Assembly: GCA_963669405.2 (NCBI GenBank)
Contig: CAXXHF010000002.1
Location: forward strand, 3,038,001-3,102,000
Direction: 5' to 3'
Length of the DNA: 64,000 nucleotides
Source of the DNA: Aureisphaera sp963669405
GTDB lineage: Bacteria; Bacteroidota; Bacteroidia; Flavobacteriales; Flavobacteriaceae
Shown: piece by piece, positions 1 through 8,108 of the stretch
Layout of the letters: every line of letters begins with the position of its first letter
Position numbering within the stretch: the first letter of the stretch is position 1
Position numbers and translations under genes: made by a program
The notes under the pieces: model-generated
Database searches by the model: none
Told to the model about the DNA's origin: nothing
Seen by the model: only the letters and a program-made list of their open reading frames with translations

Positions 1-1
1 G

Positions 2-421
2 GCGGGAGCTGTAACATGTTTATGGCAAGCAAGACCTGAGGCTAGTAATGCTACAGTGATGCAAGTTGTTAGGGAATCAGCACACTTATATGACAACCCA
101 ACCAACCAAATGGGTTATGGGATCCCTAATATGGAAGATGCTTATATCGCACTTACTACCTTAGGAATAGAAGAAAATCTACTTAAGAGCAATTTTGCAC
201 TGTATCCAAACCCAGTAAACGATCAGCTAAATATATCTTTTCCATTAAATACAGAAAGAGCCCAACTTACCATTTATAGTGTTTTGGGAGAACAGTTAAT
301 GCAACAAGATGTTAGCAAGGCTCTAAATAGTGTGTTATTGGAGTCCTTAAGCCCTGGAATGTATATTGCTGTGGTAGAAGGAGAGGGTAAGACAAATTCG
401 TTTAAGGTTATAAAAGAATAG
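2..421 (+). CDS. Subtilisin-like (S8) serine protease, C-terminal part, with T9SS type A sorting domain
   Basis: Only the last 139 residues are in the window; the reading frame is open from base 2, so the gene starts upstream. The first visible residues (GAVTCLWQARP) match the helix that follows the catalytic serine of S8 peptidases, and GYGIPNMEDAY matches the usual end of that domain. A roughly 75-residue C-terminal domain with the LYPNPV motif and a short basic/acidic end is a type A sorting domain, so the protein is probably exported through the type IX secretion system. Catalytic residues cannot be checked. Its stop overlaps the GTG start of the next gene, suggesting co-transcription. 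Confidence 0.8.
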   Translation, partial: AGAVTCLWQARPEASNATVMQVVRESAHLYDNPTNQMGYGIPNMEDAYIALTTLGIEENLLKSNFALYPNPVNDQLNISFPLNTERAQLTIYSVLGEQLMQQDVSKALNSVLLESLSPGMYIAVVEGEGKTNSFKVIKE

Positions 422-1362
422 TGCAGAATAGGATTACTAAGCTTTTCGGAATAAAATATCCAATCATTCAAGCTGGAATGATATGGAATAGTGGTTGGCG
501 CTTGGCAAGTGCTGTAAGCAATGCAGGAGGCCTTGGTCTTTTAGGAGCCGGTTCAATGTATCCTGAAGTGTTGCGAGAGCACATTCAAAAATGCAAAAAA
601 GCGACCGATAAACCCTTTGGGGTCAATGTTCCAATGTTGTATCCTAACCTAGAGGAAATCATTGGAATTATTATTGAAGAAGGAGTGAAAATTGTATTTA
701 CTTCCGCAGGAAATCCTAAAACTTATACTCAACACCTTAAAGAGCACGGAATTACTGTAGTTCATGTGGTGAGCAGTGTTAAGTTTGCATTGAAGTCTCA
801 AGAAGCTGGAGTTGATGCGGTGGTGGCCGAAGGTTTTGAAGCTGGAGGGCATAACGGTCGTGATGAGACTACGACCTTAACGCTTATTCCTATGGTCAAA
901 GAGCAAATATCAATTCCGCTAATTGCAGCTGGAGGAATAGCTACTGGACGAGGGATGTTGGCAGCTATGGTTTTGGGGGCAGATGGAGTACAGGTAGGAA
1001 GTCGTTTTGTGGCTTCTGAAGAGAGCAGTGCTCATCTAGCTTTCAAGAAAGTAGTGGTAGACTCTAAGGAAGGAGATACTGTTTTAACTTTAAAGGAATT
1101 AGCTCCTGTTCGGTTGATTAAAAATAAATTCTATCAGGATGTTAAGGAACTGTACGAAACCGCTCCTACTGTAGACCAACTAAAAGAGTTACTTGGTCGC
1201 GCTCGTGCCAAAAGAGGGATGTTTGAAGGTGATCTGATTGATGGAGAGTTGGAGATTGGACAAATTGCCGGATTGATTCATGATATTAAACCCGCTGCAA
1301 AGATAGTTTCTGACATAATGCAAGAATTTGATCTTGCAAAACAAGAAATTTCTAAACTATAA
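421..1362 (+). CDS. Nitronate monooxygenase / FabK-like FMN-dependent oxidoreductase
   Basis: A 313-residue TIM-barrel flavoprotein of the 2-nitropropane dioxygenase family, which includes nitronate monooxygenases and enoyl-ACP reductase II (FabK). The family motif AGGHNGRDE lies at residues 141-149, and the FMN phosphate-binding stretches AAGGIA (169-174) and GADGVQVGSRF (186-196) are intact. The N-terminus (MQNRITKLFGIKYPIIQAGM) is the classic family start, which supports the GTG start although it overlaps the upstream stop codon. Sequence alone does not separate nitronate oxidation from enoyl reduction. Cytoplasmic. Confidence 0.85.
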   Translation: MQNRITKLFGIKYPIIQAGMIWNSGWRLASAVSNAGGLGLLGAGSMYPEVLREHIQKCKKATDKPFGVNVPMLYPNLEEIIGIIIEEGVKIVFTSAGNPKTYTQHLKEHGITVVHVVSSVKFALKSQEAGVDAVVAEGFEAGGHNGRDETTTLTLIPMVKEQISIPLIAAGGIATGRGMLAAMVLGADGVQVGSRFVASEESSAHLAFKKVVVDSKEGDTVLTLKELAPVRLIKNKFYQDVKELYETAPTVDQLKELLGRARAKRGMFEGDLIDGELEIGQIAGLIHDIKPAAKIVSDIMQEFDLAKQEISKL

Positions 1363-1557
1363 AAATAAACCCTCTTTCCCTTTCATTAGTTTTTACTCTT
1401 CTGATTCTAAGCTTATTGGGTTTTATGAATTAAAACCAGATTAAACAATTATGCTTAGGTCTTTGAAGGTCTATTTTTTTGATTTTATCGAAAAAAAGGG
1501 AAAATTATTGAGAATCTATTAAATTTTTAAGATTTTAGTGAGCGAAATTTATTTTTT

Positions 1558-1734
1558 GTGAATATAGAAGTTGTTTATTTTATTGCAGCCATCATTATTT
1601 CCATAGGATTTATCCATGCAGTGCATACGTTTGGTAAGATAAAGCGTGCTAGGGAAGTAGGGAGGAAAGTAAATAGGAAAAATCTTTATCACATTTTATT
1701 GATACGCCTTTTTGGGAAAAACCTTCCCAACTGA
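1558..1734 (+). CDS. Possible small membrane protein (58 aa), GTG start
   Basis: The 375-base gap between the oxidoreductase and the leftward lipoprotein gene contains one plausible short gene. It reads from GTG with an N-terminal hydrophobic segment (about residues 4-23) followed by a basic tail rich in Lys and Arg. An in-frame stop at 1528-1530 and no ATG leave GTG as the only sensible start. A TATTTTTTG stretch directly before the GTG resembles the local -7 promoter motif with one extra base. A 7-bp hairpin (TTGGGAA/TTCCCAA, 1712-1730) lies at its end. No family recognised; it could be chance. Confidence 0.3.
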   Translation: MNIEVVYFIAAIIISIGFIHAVHTFGKIKRAREVGRKVNRKNLYHILLIRLFGKNLPN

Positions 1735-1737
1735 CAC

Positions 1738-2859
1738 CTATTTCTTTTGTATTTCAAACGCATAAATTTCCCTTCCTAATTCAGCTAAAAAAGGAACTCC
1801 AATTTCATCATATTCATAAGTGTCGTCGTTAAAAATTCCATTTTTATTTACTAGGATAGTTGCCGATAGAAAGAAATCAATACCTTCTTCTTCATCTACA
1901 ATGTAAGCGGTATCCGTTAAAGTGCCGTATGCATAGCCTACCTTATTGTATATTTTTATATGTTCTGGCATTCGATCTTTTGTATCTCCAAAAAGAAAGA
2001 ATTTACCATATCCATCATAGTATTCTTCCTCATTATATCCATTGTTCCTTGGAACGGTAGACATTTGCCTTCTGAGAAACTCCATGCTTTCTTTAGAAAG
2101 TTGGAACTGCTCTTTTCTATTAAAATTATCTGGAAAAAAAAGACGCTTCATGATATCATGTTGGGCTTGTAGCGGAAAATAGTTTTTCAAACTAAAATCC
2201 ATGGGTTGCTCAATAAGTGAATCGTTTCTAACAAATCCTTTACCCTTGTGTTGTTTTTCCAATTCCAGCACATATAAATATTTGTCTGAATAGCCAATTT
2301 TTCTTGTCTGATTTCCTTCAAAGTGAATAGGGCTCCTTACAGAATCTGAAGCATTGTCTGTACTTAATCTATGGGCAAATCTAACGGGTTTCACATAATG
2401 ATTCCCTAATTTAATATCCATATAAAGCCGTCCCATTAATTCATACAATCGATTGTAGGCCTCATTGTCACTTACCGCAAAAATTTGTCTTACATCATCT
2501 GCAATTGTATGAGGCAGGGAATCTCTTAGCGTAGTGTATTTTGTATTACGGGTCAGTAAAGAATCTTGATCTACCCATTCAAGTGCCAGAACGGCCGCAG
2601 GGAGTTTTACCGTACTGGCGGGGTAAAAATAATTCTTACTATTCAATTGAAAAGAATGGTCTATAAATCGGACTTTTCCTTCAATATCCCGTTCAATTTC
2701 GGTATAAAGAATCTGTACTTCATAATCTTCTATACGTTCCATCACTTTGGAGATGGCAGGATGCTCACTTTGTAGCACTGTTTCAAGGGGATTCCTTGTT
2801 TTTTTTGAACAGGAAATACTGATGCATGTTAAGGTGAGTAGAAGCGATAAAGATCTCAT
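1738..2859 (-). CDS. Beta-lactamase-related serine hydrolase, lipoprotein
   Basis: A 373-residue class A beta-lactamase-like protein. The SxxK motif is Ser82-Thr-Val-Lys85, SDN is at 130-132 followed by Glu, and a KVG triad near residue 300 stands where KTG is expected. The N-terminus is a lipoprotein signal (candidate lipobox cysteine at 17), so the protein is predicted to be anchored in the envelope facing the periplasm. It is longer than a typical beta-lactamase (about 290 aa), with an insert around residues 150-230, and may be a peptidase or esterase rather than a resistance enzyme. Last gene of a leftward trio, 12 bases after the SRPBCC gene. Confidence 0.75.
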   Translation of the reverse strand: MRSLSLLLTLTCISISCSKKTRNPLETVLQSEHPAISKVMERIEDYEVQILYTEIERDIEGKVRFIDHSFQLNSKNYFYPASTVKLPAAVLALEWVDQDSLLTRNTKYTTLRDSLPHTIADDVRQIFAVSDNEAYNRLYELMGRLYMDIKLGNHYVKPVRFAHRLSTDNASDSVRSPIHFEGNQTRKIGYSDKYLYVLELEKQHKGKGFVRNDSLIEQPMDFSLKNYFPLQAQHDIMKRLFFPDNFNRKEQFQLSKESMEFLRRQMSTVPRNNGYNEEEYYDGYGKFFLFGDTKDRMPEHIKIYNKVGYAYGTLTDTAYIVDEEEGIDFFLSATILVNKNGIFNDDTYEYDEIGVPFLAELGREIYAFEIQKK

Positions 2860-2871
2860 GGAATTGAATTA

Positions 2872-3315
2872 CTATGCTTGCTTTTCAACAAAATCCTTGA
2901 AACTATCCAACCATTTTTGCACCTGTTTTTTAAACATACCCGGAAATAACTTAGCAAAGAGCTTTGGCATAAATCCCCTAAAAGCAGTATACTCGATTTC
3001 GGAGATATACCGTGTTCTAGAATCACTCAGGGGAATAAACTCCACCCGCATCGTATTATCCATATGCTTATGGTGGTATTGACCTAAAAACGAATGAGGT
3101 AGATTGTTTTCAAGGATGGTTTCCGTAAGTTCCATTTGTCCTTTGCCTTGCTTGTACAGCATTTTGGATACAGCACCATTCTGACCTTCGGAACCTTTCA
3201 AGAGCTCTTTACTAATAAAGGTGTCCTGATATTCCTTTAAATATTGAGGATTGGCGAACAATTCAGCAACGGTCTGTTGGGGCTTTTCAATTTCTATACT
3301 GCAAGTGAATTTCAT
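2872..3315 (-). CDS. SRPBCC (START-like) family protein
   Basis: A 147-residue protein with the START/polyketide-cyclase fold pattern: an N-terminal beta strand (KFTCSIEIEKP), a helix of the type QTVAELFANPQYLKEY, central strands and a long C-terminal helix (KKQVQKWLDSFKDFVEK). The family binds hydrophobic ligands; no ligand can be predicted. It sits between a small membrane protein gene and the serine-hydrolase lipoprotein gene with gaps of 22 and 12 bases, so the three are probably one operon. Confidence 0.65.
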   Translation of the reverse strand: MKFTCSIEIEKPQQTVAELFANPQYLKEYQDTFISKELLKGSEGQNGAVSKMLYKQGKGQMELTETILENNLPHSFLGQYHHKHMDNTMRVEFIPLSDSRTRYISEIEYTAFRGFMPKLFAKLFPGMFKKQVQKWLDSFKDFVEKQA

Positions 3316-3337
3316 GTAACAGGGTTTTTAGTTGAGT

Positions 3338-3751
3338 TTATAGCGAGGGCCATAATACTTTGAAAAATACAAATAAAAGTAATATGCATAATCCAGTGCC
3401 TAACAGAGCGACTTTGAAGTCAAATCTCATATCGTTAACCTTGACCAATGCTAAAGGAAAGAGGAAAAGTAGAAGCCCAATAAATCCTCCACAACCTATA
3501 AGTATAAGAAGAATAAGCAAGGAGCCTTCCTTACCTGAAAAAATAAACTTAACAGGGCTCATAGAATGGTCTTTCATCTTTGCTTTTATTCGCAATGCCA
3601 TAATCCCATACAAACCAAATATGAGTGGAACATACCAATAAAGTACAGCGTCCACCAATTCGGTTTCGGACATGTGGTTAAAATTGAATCCATAGAAATA
3701 GACCAGTAGCCCTAACCCTAAAGTAATAGCGAGGTAATAGAGATTTTTCAT
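3338..3751 (-). CDS. Integral membrane protein, unknown function
   Basis: 137 residues with four hydrophobic segments (about 5-22, 38-54, 77-103 and 112-133), little charge between them and a short basic cytoplasmic-looking loop (RIKAKMKDH). It opens the leftward operon that continues into the SRPBCC and serine-hydrolase genes. I recognise no family. The regular hydrophobic pattern and the tight spacing to the next gene argue that it is real. Confidence 0.6.
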   Translation of the reverse strand: MKNLYYLAITLGLGLLVYFYGFNFNHMSETELVDAVLYWYVPLIFGLYGIMALRIKAKMKDHSMSPVKFIFSGKEGSLLILLILIGCGGFIGLLLFLFPLALVKVNDMRFDFKVALLGTGLCILLLFVFFKVLWPSL

Positions 3752-3816
3752 GAGTGATAACTTGGATGGTTATTAGTCTCTATAAATGTACTTTAAATTA
3801 TTGATAATCATTAAAA

Positions 3817-3836
3817 AAGCCCTCTAAAGAGGGCTT
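3817..3836 (-). terminator. Rho-independent terminator of lysA
   Basis: An 8-bp perfect stem, AAGCCCTC / GAGGGCTT, with a 4-base loop, followed on the minus strand by a run of T. It starts four bases after the lysA stop codon. Confidence 0.85.
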
Positions 3837-3839
3837 CAA

Positions 3840-5045
3840 TTAAAGGTCAATTGCAATTTGATTTTTTATTAAATCATCAAATGTTTCCCGTTTTCTTATG
3901 AGATGCGGTTTCTCTTTATGCCAAAGTACTTCGGCGGGACGATACCTGCTATTATAATTACTAGCCATACTAAAGCAATATGCTCCAGCATTACTAAACG
4001 CTAAGATGTCACCTTCGCTTATTTCTGAAATTCTACGGTTATTGGCAAATGTATCAGTCTCACATATATAACCAACAACACTGTAAAACCTTTCGCGTCC
4101 TTCTGGGTTGCTGATATTGGTTATCTCGTGGCTACTTCCATAAAGCATCGGGCGGATTAAATGGTTAAATCCACTATCTACTTGTGCAAAAACGGTAGAA
4201 GTTGTTTGTTTTACCACATTCACTTGTACGAGGAATTTTCCAGCTTCACTAACCAGAAATTTTCCAGGTTCAAAAGCCAAGGTGAGCTCTTTTCCATAGT
4301 CTGTACAGAATTTATTGAAACGTTTGCTTAACTTTTCTCCCATTTCTTTCACATTGGTTTCAATATCACCTTCCTTATATGGGACTTTAAATCCACTTCC
4401 AAAATCTATAAATTCTAAATTATCGAAATGCTTCGCCGTTTCAAATAAGATTTCTGAAGCATATAAAAAGACATCGATATCCAAAATATCGCTACCTGTA
4501 TGCATATGGATTCCATTAATGTGCATTCCGGTATTCTCTACAATTCTTCTTATATGGGGTAGTTGGTGAATGGAAATTCCAAACTTGCTATCAATGTGTC
4601 CTACAGAAATATTCGTATTACCCCCGGCCATAACGTGTGGGTTAATACGAATACAAACCGGGACTTTGGGATGCTTTGTGCCAAACTGCTCCAATATGGA
4701 GAGGTTATCTATATTTATCTGTACCCCAAGTTTTACTGCTGTTTCAATTTCCTCTAAAGAAACTCCATTAGGGGTGAAGATTATATTTTCTGGTAAAACA
4801 CCAGCTTCCATAGCCAATCGCACTTCTTGGATAGATACTGTATCCATGCCAGCTCCCAATGATTTTAAGTACGTTAGTACTGAAATGTTGGAAAGTGCCT
4901 TTACAGCATAATTTATTTTAACCTGTTTGACCTTTTTAAAAGCATCTTGTAAACGTTTATACTGCCCAGCAATTTTTTGGGCATCGTACACATAGACGGG
5001 ACTTCCGAACTCCCGAGCGATCGCTAAAAGGTCTTGATTTGTCAT
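3840..5045 (-). CDS. lysA: Diaminopimelate decarboxylase
   Basis: 401 residues, the usual length. It converts meso-diaminopimelate to L-lysine, the last step of lysine synthesis. The PLP-binding lysine is Lys49 in NYAVKA; the phosphate-binding region (GHIDSKFGI, GSGFKVPY), EPGK and CETDTFA motifs of fold-III decarboxylases are all present, the last supplying the active-site Cys from the partner subunit of the dimer. Cytoplasmic. It is a single-gene unit with its own terminator; a weak -7-like TACTTTTA lies about 40 bases upstream. dapD, an earlier step of the same pathway, lies 28 kb away in this window. Confidence 0.95.
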   Translation of the reverse strand: MTNQDLLAIAREFGSPVYVYDAQKIAGQYKRLQDAFKKVKQVKINYAVKALSNISVLTYLKSLGAGMDTVSIQEVRLAMEAGVLPENIIFTPNGVSLEEIETAVKLGVQINIDNLSILEQFGTKHPKVPVCIRINPHVMAGGNTNISVGHIDSKFGISIHQLPHIRRIVENTGMHINGIHMHTGSDILDIDVFLYASEILFETAKHFDNLEFIDFGSGFKVPYKEGDIETNVKEMGEKLSKRFNKFCTDYGKELTLAFEPGKFLVSEAGKFLVQVNVVKQTTSTVFAQVDSGFNHLIRPMLYGSSHEITNISNPEGRERFYSVVGYICETDTFANNRRISEISEGDILAFSNAGAYCFSMASNYNSRYRPAEVLWHKEKPHLIRKRETFDDLIKNQIAIDL

Positions 5046-5252
5046 TTTGACTCAGGTTTTAATAGGTTTAAAAAAAATAAAGCTGTAAAAGTAGTAGGTT
5101 CACTTTAATAAATTAGGTGGCTTGCCATGTTTTTTCTCTAAAATATGGTTAGAAATGCAATCTAATAGGCTATTGGTGCATTCAAAGTTTAATTCCTTTC
5201 ATATTCTTTATTCTTTTCTCTTTTTCAGATAAATTCTATCAACAACATTTAT

Positions 5253-5260
5253 TACTTTTG
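5253..5260 (+). promoter_or_regulatory. Predicted -7 promoter element of sucC
   Basis: TACTTTTG, an exact match to the Bacteroidota -7 consensus TAnnTTTG, 24 bases before the sucC ATG. No clear -33 TTG was identified. Prediction by motif and position only. Confidence 0.5.
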
Positions 5261-5284
5261 TGGCTCCTAAAAAATAGACGTACA

Positions 5285-6482
5285 ATGAATTTACACGAAT
5301 ATCAAGGAAAACTAATACTAAACAGTTTTGGAGTAGAAATCCAAAGAGGTATTGTTGCCCAAACTGCAGATGAAGCTGTTGAAGCTGCTAAAAAACTTAC
5401 CGAAGATACGGGTAACTGGCTGGCATGTAATTAAAGCGCAAGTACATGCTGGTGGACGCGGAAAAGGCGGTGGTGTAAAATTGGCCAAAAACTTGGATGA
5501 AGTAAGAGAAATTGCTGGACAGATTATAGGCATGAACCTTATTACACCACAAACCAGTGCAGAAGGAAAAAAGGTACACCAGGTATTGGTGGCAGAAGAC
5601 GTTTATTATCCTGGAGACAATGAACCAGAAGAATACTATATGAGTGTATCTGCTCAATCAGAGGCTACAGGAAAGAAACATGATCATGTATTCTACCGAG
5701 GGTGGAATGGATATTGAAACGGTAGCAGAAGAAACCCCTCACCTTAATTTTCACCGAAGAGGTCGATCCTGCTACGGGATTACTTCCCTTCCAAGCTAGA
5801 AGAATTGCTTTTAACCTTGGTTTGAACGGAGTAGCTTTTAAGGGAATGGTAAAGTTTGTAAATGCACTATATACTGCTTATGTTAAATCGGACTCTTCCT
5901 TGTTCGAGATCAACCCTGTACTTAAAGACCAGCGATGATCGTGTCATAGCCGTAGATGCTAAAGTAACTTTAGATGGGAATGCTCTATATCGCCACAAAG
6001 ACTATATGGAGATGCGTGATAAGCGCGAGGAGAATCCAGTTGAAGTTGAAGCGGGAGAAGTTGGATTAAACTATGTAGATCTTGACGGAAATGTAGGTTG
6101 TATGGTAAATGGAGCTGGATTGGCAATGGCAACCATGGACTTGATTAAACAAGCAGGAGGAGAGCCAGCTAATTTCTTGGATGTTGGAGGAACAGCAGAT
6201 GCAGAACGTGTAGAAACAGCCTTTAATCTTATTCTTAAAGATCCAAATGTAAAAGCGATTTTGGTAAATATCTTTGGTGGGATAGTACGTTGTGACCGCG
6301 TTGCACAAGGAATTGTAGATGCTTATAAGAATATGGGGACTATTAATGTACCTATCATTGTTAGATTACAAGGAACCAATGCAGACATTGCTAAAGAATT
6401 GATTGATAATAGTGGATTGGATGTTCAGTCTGCTATCGAATTTCAAGAAGCGGCAGATAAGGTTCAGATGGTACTAGCCTAA
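5285..6482 (+). CDS. sucC: Succinyl-CoA ligase (ADP-forming) beta subunit, frameshifted in this sequence
   Basis: The TCA-cycle enzyme subunit that, with SucD, converts succinyl-CoA to succinate with ATP formation. The start (MNLHEYQGK), the ATP-grasp region (KAQVHAGGRGKGGG), FEINPV and the C-terminal GGIVRCDR part are all conserved, but no single frame spans them. Reading by homology needs one base removed at each of seven places: about 5414, 5649, 5659, 5663, 5673, 5746 and 5927. With those removed the gene is 1191 bases, 396 residues, the normal family length. The last 206 residues are open in one frame. Dense clustering in 514 bases of an otherwise conserved housekeeping gene looks like sequence error rather than true decay. 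sucD is not adjacent. Confidence 0.85.
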
Positions 6483-6505
6483 AGATTTTTAAAAAATATT
6501 AATAG

Positions 6506-6537
6506 AAAACCCTTGTTATCAAAACAAGGGTTTTTTT
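6506..6537 (+). terminator. Rho-independent terminator of sucC
   Basis: Stem AAAACCCTTG / CAAGGGTTTT around a 9-base loop, ending in a T run. It lies 24 bases after the sucC stop. Confidence 0.85.
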
Positions 6538-6673
6538 ATGTTTTAATGTTAAGTAAGGTTAACGACGGTTAATAAATAGTTAAAATGTAAGTATTTAAGT
6601 AACATTTTCATTTGTGGTGTCGTCTATATAAGTGTTCATCAATCACTCATTTATTTATCAAAAACGAACTATT

Positions 6674-7006
6674 ATGAAAACAATCAAGTCAATTATGTTA
6701 GCTGTGGTGCTGTTAGTAGGAACCACTCTGTCCGCGAATAACTTTGTAGATAAGAAAAAACCTAGTACAGTTACGGAAGAAATTGGATACTTACTGGAAA
6801 ATCCATCCTTCGAAGTAGTAAAAGATATCAATGCTTCTGCAATGATTATGTTAAACGATGATGGAGAAATTGTAGTCTTATCAGTAGATACAGAAAACAG
6901 AGTAATCGAAAGGTTTGTAAAGAGCCGCTTAAATTACCAGAAACTCCAAAATAAATTGGAGACAGGTAAAAAATTCAAAGTACCCATCAAGCTTGTATCC
7001 AAGTAA
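6674..7006 (+). CDS. Small secreted protein, unknown function
   Basis: 110 residues from the ATG at 6674; the frame is open further upstream, but only this start gives a clean signal peptide (MKTIKSIMLAVVLLVGTTLSA, cleavage after Ala). The mature part is short, Glu/Lys-rich and mixed alpha/beta, with an alternating strand pattern (AMIMLNDDGEIVVLSVD). Similar small exported proteins are common in Flavobacteriaceae, without known function. It is a single gene between two terminators. Confidence 0.65.
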   Translation: MKTIKSIMLAVVLLVGTTLSANNFVDKKKPSTVTEEIGYLLENPSFEVVKDINASAMIMLNDDGEIVVLSVDTENRVIERFVKSRLNYQKLQNKLETGKKFKVPIKLVSK

Positions 7007-7031
7007 GTAAACATTTCAGACGATTAATCGG

Positions 7032-7062
7032 TCCCGATGGTTTTAAATCATCGGGATTTTTT
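7032..7062 (+). terminator. Rho-independent terminator after the small secreted protein gene
   Basis: Stem TCCCGATG (7032-7039) / CATCGGGA (7049-7056) followed by six T. The T run merges into the predicted promoter of the next gene. Confidence 0.85.
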
Positions 7063-7069
7063 ATTTTTG
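7062..7069 (+). promoter_or_regulatory. Predicted -7 promoter element of the TerB-like gene
   Basis: TATTTTTG, exact TAnnTTTG match, ending only three bases before the ATG. If it is used, the transcript would be leaderless or nearly so. It overlaps the T tail of the preceding terminator. Confidence 0.4.
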
Positions 7070-7072
7070 GGT

Positions 7073-7471
7073 ATGCAAAATGAACACAGCAAAGCCCTAC
7101 TCAGTGATTTAATCGTTCTGGCCAAAGCAGACGATAAGTTTACACAATCTGAATTCGACTTCATTTATCGCCTATCTAAACGTATGGAGATATCAGAAGC
7201 AGATTTCAAATATTTATTGGAGAATCCGCTACCCTCACAACCTATCTTGTCCGAATTGCAGCGAATTACACATTTTCACAAATTGGTGTTGGTCATGAAC
7301 GTAGATCGTGAAGCACACGAAAATGAAATTATCGTATTGAAAAATTTTGGTCTAAGGATGGGAATACGACCAGCTGCGATTGATCAAATCCTAATAATGA
7401 TGGAAAAATACGAGGACAAAGTCATTCCTCCTCAAGAGTTGATCCAAATTTTCCAGGCCTACTACAACTAA
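7073..7471 (+). CDS. TerB-like (TerB family) cytoplasmic protein
   Basis: 132 residues from the ATG at 7073; an in-frame upstream extension would run through the terminator and is rejected. All-helical with an acidic helix pair (VLAKADDKFTQSEFDFIYRLSKRM) that resembles the TerB fold, whose members bind metal ions through acidic residues, and C-terminal helices similar to YebE-type proteins. Function in this lineage is unknown. No ter operon is present, so a role in tellurite resistance is not supported. Confidence 0.6.
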   Translation: MQNEHSKALLSDLIVLAKADDKFTQSEFDFIYRLSKRMEISEADFKYLLENPLPSQPILSELQRITHFHKLVLVMNVDREAHENEIIVLKNFGLRMGIRPAAIDQILIMMEKYEDKVIPPQELIQIFQAYYN

Positions 7472-7499
7472 TTGATTATTTATACAAGACAAAAAGTCA

Positions 7500-7521
7500 T
7501 CTGTTTTCTGTAAAAAACAGA
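7500..7521. promoter_or_regulatory. Inverted repeat upstream of the hsp20 sigma-54 promoter (possible activator site)
   Basis: TCTGTTTT / AAAACAGA with a 6-base spacer, centred about 34 bases upstream of the -24 element. Weaker flanking symmetry (GTCAT on the left, ATGAC on the right) widens it. Such dyads are where NtrC-type activators bind, though usually further upstream. Confidence 0.4.
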
Positions 7522-7543
7522 CAGAATGACCGTTTTTCTTGTT

Positions 7544-7559
7544 TGGAATCCCTTTTGCA
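7544..7559 (+). promoter_or_regulatory. Sigma-54-type (-24/-12) promoter of hsp20
   Basis: TGGAATCCCTTTTGCA fits the RpoN consensus TGGCACRNNNNTTGCA with exact spacing: GG of the -24 element and TTGCA of the -12 element are all present. Expected transcription start near 7571, about 32 bases before the ATG. No TAnnTTTG motif is found in this gap. Confidence 0.6.
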
Positions 7560-7602
7560 ATAGTTTGTAAAAAATAATACGAATTTTAAACAATAAAATA
7601 TC

Positions 7603-8040
7603 ATGAAATTAGTTAAGAGAAATGACTTTTGGTTCCCATCAATTTTTGATGAGTTTTTTACTGAAAATAGGCTAGATGTGCCTAATTATGAAAAGTTTAG
7701 CAAACCTGCTGTAAATATTTCGGAAAATTTAGCGACCTTTGTCATCAAATTAGCCGTTCCAGGTTTGAAGAAGGAACAATTTGCTATTGAAATTGAAAAA
7801 GATATATTGAAGGTGTCCTCGAATTTTGCCCCAAAGCGAGAATCTGCAGACACTGAAAATAAGAATAACCAGTTTACTAGAAAAGAGTTTAATTACGGAA
7901 GCTTTGAACGTTCCTTTACATTGCCAGAAACGGTTAATGTAGAAGATATTAAAGCGGACTATGTAGATGGAATTTTATCCATCACACTTCCTAAAATAGA
8001 AGTGAAAGAAGATATTAAGAAAATGGTTGAGATTTCATAA
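7603..8040 (+). CDS. Hsp20 / alpha-crystallin family small heat-shock protein
   Basis: 145 residues. An ATP-independent holdase chaperone that keeps unfolding proteins soluble. The alpha-crystallin domain occupies about residues 32-140: a start region with VPGLKKEQFAIEIE, the long loop, and the end motif DGILSITLPK that marks the last strands. The N-terminal arm (NDFWFPSIFDEFF) is typical of Bacteroidota Hsp20. Preceded by a sigma-54-type promoter and a dyad, which suggests stress-dependent control by an NtrC-type activator; followed by a strong terminator. Confidence 0.9.
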   Translation: MKLVKRNDFWFPSIFDEFFTENRLDVPNYEKFSKPAVNISENLATFVIKLAVPGLKKEQFAIEIEKDILKVSSNFAPKRESADTENKNNQFTRKEFNYGSFERSFTLPETVNVEDIKADYVDGILSITLPKIEVKEDIKKMVEIS

Positions 8041-8074
8041 TTGAAATTTAATTTGGTTAGTTAGTTGAAAAAGG

Positions 8075-8108
8075 CCGCGTATTACTCAATCGATACGCGG
8101 TTATTTTT
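8075..8108. terminator. Terminator between hsp20 and rluF
   Basis: Stem CCGCGTAT (8075-8082) / ATACGCGG (8093-8100) followed on the plus strand by a T-rich tract. It directly serves hsp20 and may also help end rluF, which converges on it. Confidence 0.8.

Noticed and set aside
1738..2859. Antibiotic-resistance beta-lactamase
   Set aside because: Only the general SxxK and SDN motifs are present, KTG is changed to KVG, and the protein is a long lipoprotein in an ordinary operon; resistance is not supported.
5285..6482. Programmed ribosomal frameshifting in sucC
   Set aside because: At least seven shifts would be needed, with no slippery heptamers or pseudoknots; programmed sites occur singly. 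Sequence error or decay is the simpler reading.
7073..7471. Tellurite-resistance system
   Set aside because: The TerB-like protein stands alone; no terC, terD or terZ genes are present.
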